Made by a program: the position numbers and the translations under genes
From: Ampelocalamus luodianensis
Taxonomy: Eukaryota > Streptophyta > Magnoliopsida > Poales > Poaceae
Assembly (NCBI GenBank): GCA_036346255.1
Contig: CM070617.1
Coordinates: forward strand, 6,303,501-6,367,500
Direction of reading: 5' to 3'
DNA: 64,000 nucleotides
The notes under the pieces: model-generated
The model's input: only the letters and a program-made list of their open reading frames with translations
What the model was told of the DNA's origin: nothing
The model's database searches: none
Shown: piece by piece, positions 10,584 through 20,700 of the stretch
Numbering within the stretch: the first letter of the stretch is position 1
Layout: every line of letters starts with the position of its first letter

Positions 10584-12155
10584 TCAAACGCCCCTGTTTC
10601 CACTGCCAACGTTGCTCCCGCCGTGGTGCTTCCCGCCACCCTTCCGCCCGCCGACGCCACCGCCAGCTCCCGCTCCGCCAACTCCACTAATCCCGCCACC
10701 GCCGATGCCTCCGCCTGCACCATCGCCCAACCCGCCTCCTGCACCACCGCCGGTTCCGAACCCGCCTCCTGCGCCACCGCCGGCCCCGAACCCGCCGCCT
10801 GCACCACCACCGCATCCGAAGCCGCCACCCGTTCCTGCACCAGCTCCGACACCGAATCCACCACCGGCTCCCCCGCCACCTCCAAAGCCACCGCCGGCGC
10901 CGGCGCCACCTCCAAAACCACCGCCCTTCCCTCCACCAGCACCTCCGCCGATACCTATGCCTCCTCCCGCACCGCCACCGATGCCACCACCGCCTCCAAA
11001 GCCTCCACCTCCACCGCCGCCCACGCCACCGCCAGCACCACCGCCGATGCCGCCTCCAGCGCCCCCACCGATGCCTCCACCAACACCTGCACCACCTCCC
11101 ACGCCTCCTCCAGCACCGAATCCACCGCCAATGCCACCTCCGGCGCCACCTCCCACGCCGCCACCAAGGCCTGCGCCTCCACCCACGCCTCCTCCGGCGC
11201 CACCTCCCACGCCGCCACCAAGGCCTGCGCCTCCACCCACGCCTCCTCCGGCGCCACCACCGGCACCGAACCCACCGCCTGCACCACCACCAATGCCTCC
11301 TCCGGCTCCACCTCCCACGCCTCCTCCGGCACCGAATCCACCGCCAATGCCTCCTCCGGCGCCACCTCCCACGCCGCCACCAAGGCCTGCGCCTCCACCC
11401 ACGCCTCCTCCGGCGCCACCACCGGCACCGAATCCACCGCCTGCACCACCACCAATGCCTCCTCCGGCTCCACCTCCCACGCCTCCTCCGGCACCGAATC
11501 CACCGCCTGCACCACCACCAATGCCTCCTCCGGCGCCACCTCCCACGCCGCCACCAAGGCCTGCGCCTCCACCCATGCCTCCTCCGGCGCCACCACCGGC
11601 ACCGAATCCACCGCCAATGCCTCCTCCGGCGCCACCACCGGCACCGAATCCACCCCCTGCACCACCTCCACCGCCAATTCCCCCCCCAACTCCTAAACCG
11701 GCTCCTCCCCCAAGCCCGCCGCCGCCAATCCCACCACCGGCTCCTGCTCCTGCTCCTCCGAAACCACCGCCCCCACCCATTCCACCTCCACCACCAGCAC
11801 CAGCTCCTGCTCCACCGCCACCACCCATGCCAACTCCACCACCCGCTCCTGCTCCGCCTCCACCTCCGAGTCCACCGCCACCACCTATGCCAGCTCCAAC
11901 ACCTCCTCCACCTCCGAACCCCGCACCACCGCCCATGCCTCCTCCGCCACCCACACCGCCTCCCAGCCCACCGCCGGCGCCACCCCCACCCCCAACGCCA
12001 CCTCCCACACCACCACCTTTCCCACGTTTCTTATCGCAATCCTCCGCCCTAGTACTGCCCGGTCTCCAGGCCAAGGGCTGACGCCGGGCGGCGGCGCTCA
12101 CCGCCCACACAAGGGACAGCAGAAAGAACACCATCGCTCGGCTGCCCTTGCCCAT
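10584..12155 (-). CDS. Glycine-rich secreted (cell-wall type) protein
   Basis: This intronless 523-residue protein starts with a signal peptide (MGKGSRAMVFFLLSLVWAVSAAA), then a short basic, Cys-containing segment to about residue 50. Roughly 450 residues of GGG-x-GGG follow, with A, I, F, V, L or M at the x positions, and a short HHGG...GNRGV tail ends it. Such proteins are classed as glycine-rich structural proteins, usually exported to the cell wall. The DNA is built from tandem units, with long near-identical higher-order repeats between about 11130 and 11660. The minus-strand reading is preferred over the equally long proline-rich plus-strand frame because only it has a signal peptide and an upstream TATA-like box (12288-12295). 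Met8 is an alternative start that would keep the signal peptide. Function is by class only. Confidence 0.8.
   Translation of the reverse strand: MGKGSRAMVFFLLSLVWAVSAAARRQPLAWRPGSTRAEDCDKKRGKGGGVGGGVGGGGGAGGGLGGGVGGGGGMGGGAGFGGGGGVGAGIGGGGGLGGGGGAGAGGGVGMGGGGGAGAGAGGGGGMGGGGGFGGAGAGAGGGIGGGGLGGGAGLGVGGGIGGGGGAGGGFGAGGGAGGGIGGGFGAGGGAGGGMGGGAGLGGGVGGGAGGGIGGGAGGGFGAGGGVGGGAGGGIGGGAGGGFGAGGGAGGGVGGGAGLGGGVGGGAGGGIGGGFGAGGGVGGGAGGGIGGGAGGGFGAGGGAGGGVGGGAGLGGGVGGGAGGGVGGGAGLGGGVGGGAGGGIGGGFGAGGGVGGGAGVGGGIGGGAGGGIGGGAGGGVGGGGGGGFGGGGGIGGGAGGGIGIGGGAGGGKGGGFGGGAGAGGGFGGGGGAGGGFGVGAGAGTGGGFGCGGGAGGGFGAGGGAGGGFGTGGGAGGGLGDGAGGGIGGGGISGVGGAGAGGGVGGRKGGGKHHGGSNVGSGNRGV
11130..11660 (-). repeat. Higher-order tandem repeats inside the glycine-rich gene
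   Basis: Blocks such as CCACCAAGGCCTGCGCCTCC recur at about 11160, 11215, 11380 and 11550, each in the same larger setting (GCGCCACCTCCCACGCCG before, CACCCAYGCCTCCTCCGGCG after). The spacing shows duplication of units of roughly 57 to 180 bp, which would let protein length vary between individuals without a frameshift. Confidence 0.75.
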
Positions 12156-12287
12156 CAGAACTTAGCTCCTCTAGCCAGTACAGCTTCCAGCTAGCTTCGT
12201 ATACCAACAAGACTACAAGTACGAGTAGTTAGTAATAGTATACGTCCTTGCTGCGTGCAGGGGAGGCAGGATAGGAGACGCGCGGGG

Positions 12288-12295
12288 TATTTAAA
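12288..12295 (-). promoter_or_regulatory. TATA-like box of the glycine-rich protein gene
   Basis: Read on the minus strand this is TTTAAATA in a GC-rich setting, 133 bp upstream of the ATG at 12155. Transcription would start near 12260, leaving a 5' untranslated region of about 100 nt. Confidence 0.5.
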
Positions 12296-12299
12296 CAGC

Positions 12300-13322
12300 G
12301 AGACCACGCCTGCATGCATGCACGCACGCCTCCTTTGCTTTGGATTAAATGGGCGATGGGTGGTCTGGTCTGGTCTGGTGGCGGGTGAGGGGGGAGTGGG
12401 GAGTGGGGGAGGGTTGACCGGTGACTGCTGCTTCGAGCAAGCCCTTAGTTAATTAAATGCGTGCTATTGCTAGCTCTGTGTTAGCGTTGGGTGGCGCAGC
12501 CGTTTTGACTTTTGAGGTGGACTCACCATGCATCCACGCTACGCATGCACGCATCTCCCTCTTTGCCTGGCCTGATTGGCTCTCTTACGTTTTCCTGTGA
12601 CTTGTGTGCGCTTGCATGCATTGATGGCTCGCGAGTTGGGAAGAAGCGAAGTGGGTGAGCAGAGGCCAGGGACCAGGGACCAGGGACCAGGGCTCCAGGC
12701 TCGGCATGCATGGGATGCTTATGTCCTAGCGGTAGTAGCGATACGAGCCCTTTTCGCAAGCCTGGAGTTGGCGGTTCAGGACTTCAGGGTCCAGACTCGA
12801 GGCTGAAGAAGAGTACTGCCACGATTTGACTTCATACTTTTGGCAGTCCTGTCAAAACTCTTCATTGATGGAGTGTGCGTGTATCCAAATATTCTGCGTA
12901 AATAACCCCCCAATTGATGGTATTATTGCCAAATTTGCCAAATGAGAATACCCATGCACGGACTGAGACATGAAGAAAATAAAGATGCGCAGGTTAGGCT
13001 GAAGTTCTGACAAAAGAAGAGAATTGCTGCATAGCTTCTCACAGTTTTAAAAAGTTAAAACTGTTTATTTTTCTGTTTGTTAGATGTGCTATAAGATTCG
13101 TGTTATTGATTATATTGTTTACAAATATTAGTAATTCACGTGCTAGCTAGCTGTGGCGTGCTAAGATTATTGTACTAAATGCACTCAATTAATGCTACTA
13201 GTTGTGACTACATACTATATATTACAAAGTGTGTTGTACGTCCACAATTTGTAAGTGGTTGATATGAAAGTAAATCTTTAAAATGATACACTGGTGAGAT
13301 AAAATAACGTGTCTTTGGTTAC
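12300..13322. other. Intergenic region upstream of the glycine-rich gene
   Basis: No gene is supported. Notable simple structure: CATGCATGCA runs near 12310, a GGTCTG run at about 12361-12380, and four 7-bp AGGGACC-like units at about 12663-12693. The remainder becomes AT-rich toward 13300. Confidence 0.4.
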
Positions 13323-13766
13323 AACTTTATTATACATAAATTACATTAAATTATTTATGTAATTTTGGTTCTTAGTCACTGGAATTATTCTTGAATGTGC
13401 TTTGAGATTTGCAATTTTTTCCCATCTAATGAATTGGGTCCGAATTTATTATATATTTTTTATTCAAAACATAACAGGTTCACCACATTGCTGTATTTTG
13501 TTAGTATATAATTTTATTTTTTATCTTTGTTTTTACTCAACCTCTTAAAGTACATGTGATAAACATAACGAGTTTACCATATTATTGTATTTTGTTGGTA
13601 TATATATATATATATTGTCTTTATTTTGGCTCAACCTCTCAAAGTACAGGTGAGATTTTGAATCATGTGATGGAAATATGTGTTATTAAGATTTTCAAGA
13701 ATAATTACAGTGACCAAGAACTAAAATTACATAAATAATTTACTGTAATTTATGTATAATGGAGTT
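13323..13766. repeat. Inverted-repeat transposon-like element (73-bp arms)
   Basis: Arms 13323-13395 and 13694-13766 are near-perfect inverted complements (AACTTTATTATACATAAATT... against ...AATTTATGTATAATGGAGTT). The roughly 300-bp centre contains two diverged direct copies of a unit with TGTATTTTGTTRGTATATA and CTCAACCTCTYAAAGTACA, near 13492 and 13585. No target-site duplication was identified. It is probably a foldback or MITE-type element. Confidence 0.65.
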
Positions 13767-14710
13767 GTAAATGAATTTTCAAAATCTGATAGTTTATACA
13801 AAGAAAACTATCACATTCTGTTTGAACAGACCCACAAAAGAATCACCTGGTTCTCTTCCGGCTGTATTTCAACTTCCAGATTTAGCCCATTAGAGCATCT
13901 ACAATAGTTTGTTTCTTAGCTTGTTACTAAAAGGAAAGAGAGTACTCAATTTAATAAAAAGAAACAAGTCTTCTAATAGATTATTTCTTGAACTTGTATC
14001 TAAAACTTTAATTGCTACAAGTGTGTATGATTCTTGATGATTAATAATGAAGTACAACTTTGTAGCCTATATATTTTGACTCATTTATCATATTAGTAAT
14101 GAAGTTAGACTGCACAAATGATCCAATAGATATTTTATTTGGAAACAGTGAGACCCACAAAACGTGTTTTTAAGTAACAAATAAATCTCCAATATAATAT
14201 TTGATTATTTCTTCTGTTTTAGTATTAACAATTTGCTTATTTCTTCATTTAAAACAACATCACCTTCTCTCCTTCACATCACCTAAATGTTGATATAACA
14301 ATCCTTGCAAAAAGGATGTGAACTGTTGTAGATACTCTTATAAAACTTCTTGCAAAAAGGAATAGGAATAGTATACAACACTGAAAATAAGGCTGTGCAC
14401 GCAGAAAATAAGGAATAGGCATAGTACACAACACTGAAAATCAGGCAACCCGGGTGATCCATGCTGACCAACCCGGGCCAAATTGCAATTGCTGATCTTT
14501 GTTTGCATGGATCAAGTCAGATTACCGTCTAAACTAGGTGACCCACAAGGCATATATGTGGACAGCCAACACTACAGAATTCATGCCACAAAAAACGCAT
14601 ATTACATCTAGTGACGCTAAAACACATGACACTAGCATGCAAAAGATGACATTGAAACGGATATAAACATTGATAATTAATTACGGTGGTTAGTGGTGAC
14701 TGCTCAATGC
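13767..14710. other. 3' flank of MSH7
   Basis: This AT-rich sequence has no supported gene. The part next to 14711 should contain the MSH7 3' untranslated region (minus strand); no confident polyadenylation signal was chosen. Short direct repeats (CTTGCAAAAAGGA, GGAATAGGMATAGTA) occur at 14305-14420. Confidence 0.4.
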
Positions 14711-17700
14711 TCATCTTCCTTTCCTGAAGTGAGCCTTCAGCTCATGCGACACGCAGAACAGCGTGTCCATGGTGTCCTCATCCAAGTGCCCATCCTTGAC
14801 ACTACCGATCGCCACGATCGTCCTCAGCCATTCCTCATGGAGGGTCGAGAATTCCGCCCTCTCTTCGCTCGACTTGAAGTTCCTGGCGATCTTCGACTTC
14901 ATCGTCTGGCCCGCAGACGATGCCTTCTCCACTATCGACTTTGGAAGCCCTGCCATTGTGGCGACCTGCAGGCCGTAGCTCTCTGGGCAGGCACCTGATG
15001 TGAGCCTGTAGAGGAAGGTGAGCTCCTTGTCGCCGTTGCCTCCGTGGGTGCCACTTCTTGGCTTGAGCATGCAGGCCATATGCTGGAGGCTCACATGGGG
15101 GTGAGAGGCGAACTCCTTCGTGAGTGGGTGGTAGTGAGTGGCGAAGAGCAGACGGCATCGCACCTGTTCCACGAGGTGGCGGAATACCTGAGGTACAGTT
15201 ATCAAAAGCAAAAAATGTTATTGCCACAAAATGTTCCATGCATCTTGATCTACCTAAGAGCAGGGCAGCTGTGCTCTACATATCATTAATACCTAAATTA
15301 TCAGATGTAAGGCCAAGAATCTCGATGAAGAACAGAGCTAAAGCAATAGAGAAGCAAGACACATGAAACATAAATAAATTGCAGCTTTTACAGGAGTTTG
15401 TTATCTGGCCTACTAATGTATTGCAGCTTATTGAAGAGATAAAAGCACAAGGCACGCCTCGAGCAAATAATTGAAGCGGCGTCATAAAATACACCATGTT
15501 AAAAGTGATAACCAATTTCCTGACTATCCTATCAATTTGCGAATTAGCCAAACTAGCTAATTGGTACCAATGTGCCTCGTGCTGCAGGACCTTAATGCCA
15601 TGGTAACAGCATCTACCAAGAAAAAACTTACTGAAGGGCATCGCAAGCACGGTGATGGCATAGTATGGGTAGAAGAAAACTCACAGCATATGCAATTGCA
15701 TATCCATCAAATGTGCTAGTTCCTCTGCCAAGCTCATCAAGCAAGACAAGAGAATCCTCAGTTGCGTTCTGAAGAACAGATGCAGTCTCAGTACATTCGA
15801 CAAGAAAGGTACCTGCAAGAGTGCATGTTGTAACAATTCAACTTAAGGTCATTATCTCATATCTAGGTATATGCAGGGTTAACAATTTCGTTTTTGCAAT
15901 AATTTCGTTGGTGGCCGAAATAGCCGAAATCACCGAAATTTCGGTTCGAAATTTCGGTGAGTTTTCAAACTGGTTTGAATCAAATTTGAATTTAAAATTT
16001 AAAATAATTGCCAAAATTAGTGTGCTTGGCGGGATTCGATCCCAGGTCTTCAGGGAAGATGCACGCAGGCCTTGCCACCAGGCTGTGTTCGGCTTGATGA
16101 CTACATGCTAGTGTTTACTCCTTTTAACCCTCCAAATTCCCTCCAAATTCAAACCAGCCGAAAAAATTTAAACGAACTGAAATTATTTCGAGACCCAGCG
16201 AAACGAACGAAATTTCGGCCATTTCGCCGAAATTGATAACCCTGGGTATATGTCAGTACATAACGGAATGTAAAGAAATTGATAAATTCGACTATACAAG
16301 TTCATTATTCGTGACACAGCTCAATTGCGGAATGCTTTCTATTGCGAATTCATGGATTTACTAAAGAAATTTTATATCTTGCAAAAAAAATTGCACATAT
16401 TTTCTGTGCAACCACATTTGGCTATACAAGTGTATTGTTACACGCTGGACTCTTGCTCTTGGTGATAGCAAGATCCTTACTCTCATGGAGAGGATGACAC
16501 TTGGAGATGGGGCAAATTTTTCTTGGTTTATTTCTCTTCACAATGCCATGCCGACCTAAGGGGTTGGGTATACATATTTATAGGCTGCTACTCAGCCAAG
16601 CATATGCCAAGATGCTAGTCTAAGATGCTAACAACCTGTCCTAGATGCTTGTCAAGATGCTGTCCTAGAGATGCTAATAATCAGTCAAGGATGCTGTCCT
16701 TTACAAAAGCAAAAAGCCGACACAAAAAGCCGACACAGAGACTTATCCAACATTCTCCCCCTAAGTCTTGTGTGTCTCCTTGTGAGGAATCTGAACCATC
16801 CCGATCATAGAGCAGAGCGTCGTCCTTGATTTCCACGCCGGACGCGTCCCCAAACTTGACAGAGCCTCGAACGCCTGAGTCACGCTCGGAGAAGAACTCC
16901 CGCCGCCCGGTCATGTGGTGGGTGTCGCCGGTGTCGAGGCACCACCGGTCGGTCTTCTTTATTCACGAACTTTCGCCAAGAGAGGCGTGTGCTTTGGCTC
17001 GTCAAGGTGGAGAGAGCCGCGCGGCGGTGCCGCTGAGGTAGTTCGATGCTCGCTGAGCAATGAACGAGCCGGATGCTCCTCCTCCTCCGCTGCGACGCGT
17101 GGGCTGGCGCGTCGTGGTCGCCGACAATCCTTGGCTCGATGACCGGGCTTGCCGCAGCTTGTAGCAAGAGTCGTCGCGTCGGCTCTTGCTTGCCGGCAAC
17201 ACACCGCCCGGTGCCTCCACGGTCATCACCTCGGACGCGTCCTCGCGCCATGCTCGGCGTCTTTGCGCGCTTACGCGCTTAGCACGCATGCGCGCGCTGT
17301 CGTGGAAGAAGGCTCCCCCTTCTTCCTGTCACCCTGGCCGGCAACCCACTGCTCCTGAGTGAGGAGGAGCTTCCCGCCAATGGTGACGGACCCCGAGAGA
17401 CGCTGTGGCTCATCGCTGTCAACAACCTTGAGGCGACCTATCGCCTCCTCGATCGACATCGTGGAGAGGTCCAGCAGAGACTGGATCGAGTGAGCCATCT
17501 GCTTGTACTTCTCGGGGATGCAGCGAAAGAGCTTCTCCACAGCTCTCTCCTCGCCGTAGGTGTCATCGCCGAATTGCACCAGCTTCTGCAACAGTGTTGA
17601 GACGGAGAGCAAAGTCATCAACATCCTCATCTGGCTTGAAGGCCAGGTTCTCCGACTCCGTGCGAAGTGCCTGCAGTGTGGACTTGCGGGCGCGGGCGCT

Positions 17701-20700
17701 GCCGATGCGTGAGGCAGCGATGGCGTCCCAAGCCTCCTTGGCAGTCCGCTTGTTGGAGAGCGAATCGCATCTCGGCAGATCTGCGGCGATGAGAGCATCC
17801 AGCGCCGTCGATCTGGTTGTAGTCGGCGTCGCCGTACTGCATCGCATCCCACATGTGCCGCACTGAGCTCACTTCATCACCGCGCCCACTCGGCGTAGTT
17901 GGCCTTGGTGAGGTAGGCCACCCACCGCCGGGCGGCGTTCGACAACGACACGAACCCGTGGTAACCACGATGCCGGGCCGGGAGAGAGCCACGCCGCTGT
18001 GAAGGCGCTCTCTATCGACCGTCTGCGCCGTTGTCGTCGCGCGCCTCTTCCAGAGCGCCACCGCCGAGCGCGCCTCCTCCAGAGCGCCACCGCCGTCGCG
18101 CCTCCTCCGAGAGCGCCACCGCCGTCGCGCGCTCCTCGAGCGCCACCGCCGTCGCGCCTCCTCGAGAGCGCCACCGCCGCGCGCCTCTCCAGAGCGCCAC
18201 CGCCGTCGCGCCTCCTCGAGCGCCACCGCCGCGCGCGCCTCTCGTGAGCGCCACCGCCGCGCGCCTCCTCCGTGAGCGCCACCGCCGTCGCGCCTCCTCG
18301 AGAGCGCCACCAGCGACCGCGCTGTGCGATCGCCGCCAAGCTCGTGGGCGTCGCGGCCGCCATCGCGCGCCGCCCGCTCGCTGTGGCTCCTCGCCAGCCG
18401 GTCGAGGTCTGCACGACGCTTATCGTCGCCGAAATGGAGCTCTGTGCTGCCGCGTGAGAGCCTCGACCTCGGCCCCGCCGCCGCGCCGTGCTGCCGCCGC
18501 CGCCGCTTCCACTTCTGCCCGCCGCTGCCCGCTCCGCCGCTACCGGCCTCGGCGCCCTTTCCGCTGGCTGCGCCGTCTCTGCCGCCGCTCGCTCGCGCGC
18601 TTTGTCGCGGCGAGCTTGGCCGTCACGACGCCGCGTGCTCGAGGCGGCCGAAGGCCGAGCGCCTGCGGACATGGCGCGCTGCGGGGTGTTGCGTGGAGAG
18701 GGCTCGCGGCGAGCTGCCGCCGCCTCTCGGAGAGGAGTGGCGTGGGCGGCCGAGCTGCTGCTTTGCACGGCCGGGTCTGCGAGGCGGAGAAGGAGATGAG
18801 CGAGAGATGCACAGAGCTACGAGGATAGTATAGCTCGATACCACTTGTTACATCTTTGGACTCTTGCTCTTGGTGATAGCAAGATCCTTACTCTCATGGA
18901 GAGGATGACACTTGGAGATGGGGCAATTTTTTCTTGGTTTATTTCTCTTCACAATGCCATGTCAACCTAAGGGGTTGGGTATACATATTTATAGGTCGCT
19001 ACTCACCAAGCATATGCCAAGATGCTAGTCTAAGATGCTAACAACCTATCCTAGATCTTTGTCCTCTAAGATGCTAACAATCATCATAGATCTTTGGTCA
19101 AGATGTTTGTCCTAGAGATGCTAACAACCAGTCAAGGATGCTGTCATTGAGATGCTAACAACCAGTCAAGGATGCTGTCCTTTACAAAAGCAAAAAGCCG
19201 ACACAAAAAGCCGATACAGAGACTTATCCAACATGTATCACTTTATTGGATTGGATGCAGCTATCAAATCTACTATAAGATCATATTTGGATATCAATGC
19301 ATGTAAATATATTACTTAGGCAGGAAACTTACAATTAAGTCCTTGTTTGTAGGACAATTCATTAAAAATTTATCCATTTCCAACTCAGTTTTAGGCCAAA
19401 AGCAATAGTATATGCTAGACATGACCAAATTTGTTTGTTAATGTTTACTTACTTTCTCCAGACATAATCCGATCTGTTGCCCCAAGCCGTGTAAAGATGG
19501 CGTCTGCAAGGGTCAATTCACAAGATTTGCAGGGGACATAACAGCCAAGCTGCAGACCAGAAGCAACTCCGTTTATACATAGGAATAGGGAAGGCTCTCA
19601 ATGAACAAGTATAAGGGCATAACCAAATGTAGTTATACAGACCTGAGCAAGTACAACAGCCAGGCAGGTGGCACGCATTATTGTAGATTTCCCACCCATA
19701 TTTGGACCAGTCAACAACAATGCAAAGCGATTATGACCAGATAAATACTGACCAAGAGATAAATCATTTGGTACCAGCCTATTTGCACTTTCTGCAAAAG
19801 CATAGGGATGCCATAGACCCTTCATCCGAAGTATAGGCACTTTGTCTTTCAGCAGAATGTGTGGTCTGCACATGGTGCCAAATGATGACAATGCCATTGC
19901 TGAAAAGGACCTAAGCACGTCAATAGTGCTGAGGGCACTGATCACCAGAGACCATTCAGAAACCTTTCCAACAAAAAGTTCCACTAGAACAGCCAAAGTG
20001 TTAGCATCATCGTCTTTGACATTATGATCCTATCAAAGCTCACAAGGTCAAACAATAAGTAGAGTACCGGTTGATGTCAGGAATACAGCCGACCAGCCAA
20101 TAACAGAAAAAAGAATTAACCACTTCTTAATAGATTGATAATGCACATGGAAAAATTCGCAGCATATTCATACCTGGTACCGTGGAAAATCATTGTCTAT
20201 TGCCTCTTCAAATTGATGTATTAATTCACCAAGGGAGCTCAATGTTGGAATATCCACAGCCTTTGACAGTGCTGAGACGCCATGGTCCTCTCTTTGTAAG
20301 ACGTTTAATAAGTCAATTCCAACTCGGAGGCCCTTGATAAGCATGCCAAATGATTTAATCTGGAACATGCCAGAAAATTTGCATGTAAACTTCATAATTT
20401 GAGAAAATGGGCATGTCATTAATCAAATCTAGACTATAAAAAGGAGAATTCAAAGCTACGATAAGCTTAGAATTGAACAAGAAAAAAAAAAGAACACCCA
20501 CTAACCCGTCTCTTTAATATCTTTTCTCCAACAAAGGGCAACAGAACTGCAGATGATAAACCAACAGTGGATCTAACTAGTCCTAGTAGCCTCTCAAGAT
20601 CAGGAATTTTACGGAGATGCTCAAGTGTAATAGAGCCTAGCCCACAATTTTGAATGAAGCCCTCAACAATATCGAGCCTTGTATTGATATCACTGACATC

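Larger units (their letters stand above)
16436..19233 (-). mobile_element. Non-autonomous gag-only LTR retrotransposon in MSH7 intron 15
   Basis: The element lies on the minus strand. LTRs are 18846-19233 (5') and 16436-16752 (3'), both TGTTGGATAAG...GTAACA in element orientation, flanked by the duplication TGTAT (16431-16435 and 19234-19238). A primer-binding site TGGTATCGAGC is adjacent to the 5' LTR, and a purine tract (TTAGGGGGAGAA) precedes the 3' LTR. The 2.1-kb interior encodes gag-like sequence and the start of an aspartic protease only; integrase, RT and RNase H are missing, so another element would have had to mobilise it. The LTR lengths differ (388 against 317 bp) through extra copies of AGATGCTAACAAYC units. 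Confidence 0.88.

Noticed and set aside
10510..12081. 523-codon proline-rich ORF on the plus strand
   Set aside because: It is the complement of the glycine-rich gene. It has no signal peptide or promoter, and its openness follows from GGN/NCC complementarity.
18020..18320. CRISPR-like regular repeats
   Set aside because: The units are contiguous and variable in length with no unique spacers, inside a plant retrotransposon.
17869..18828. Long Arg/Ala-rich ORFs on both strands
   Set aside because: They are produced by the GC-rich tandem array and leader of a retrotransposon; no conserved domain is present.
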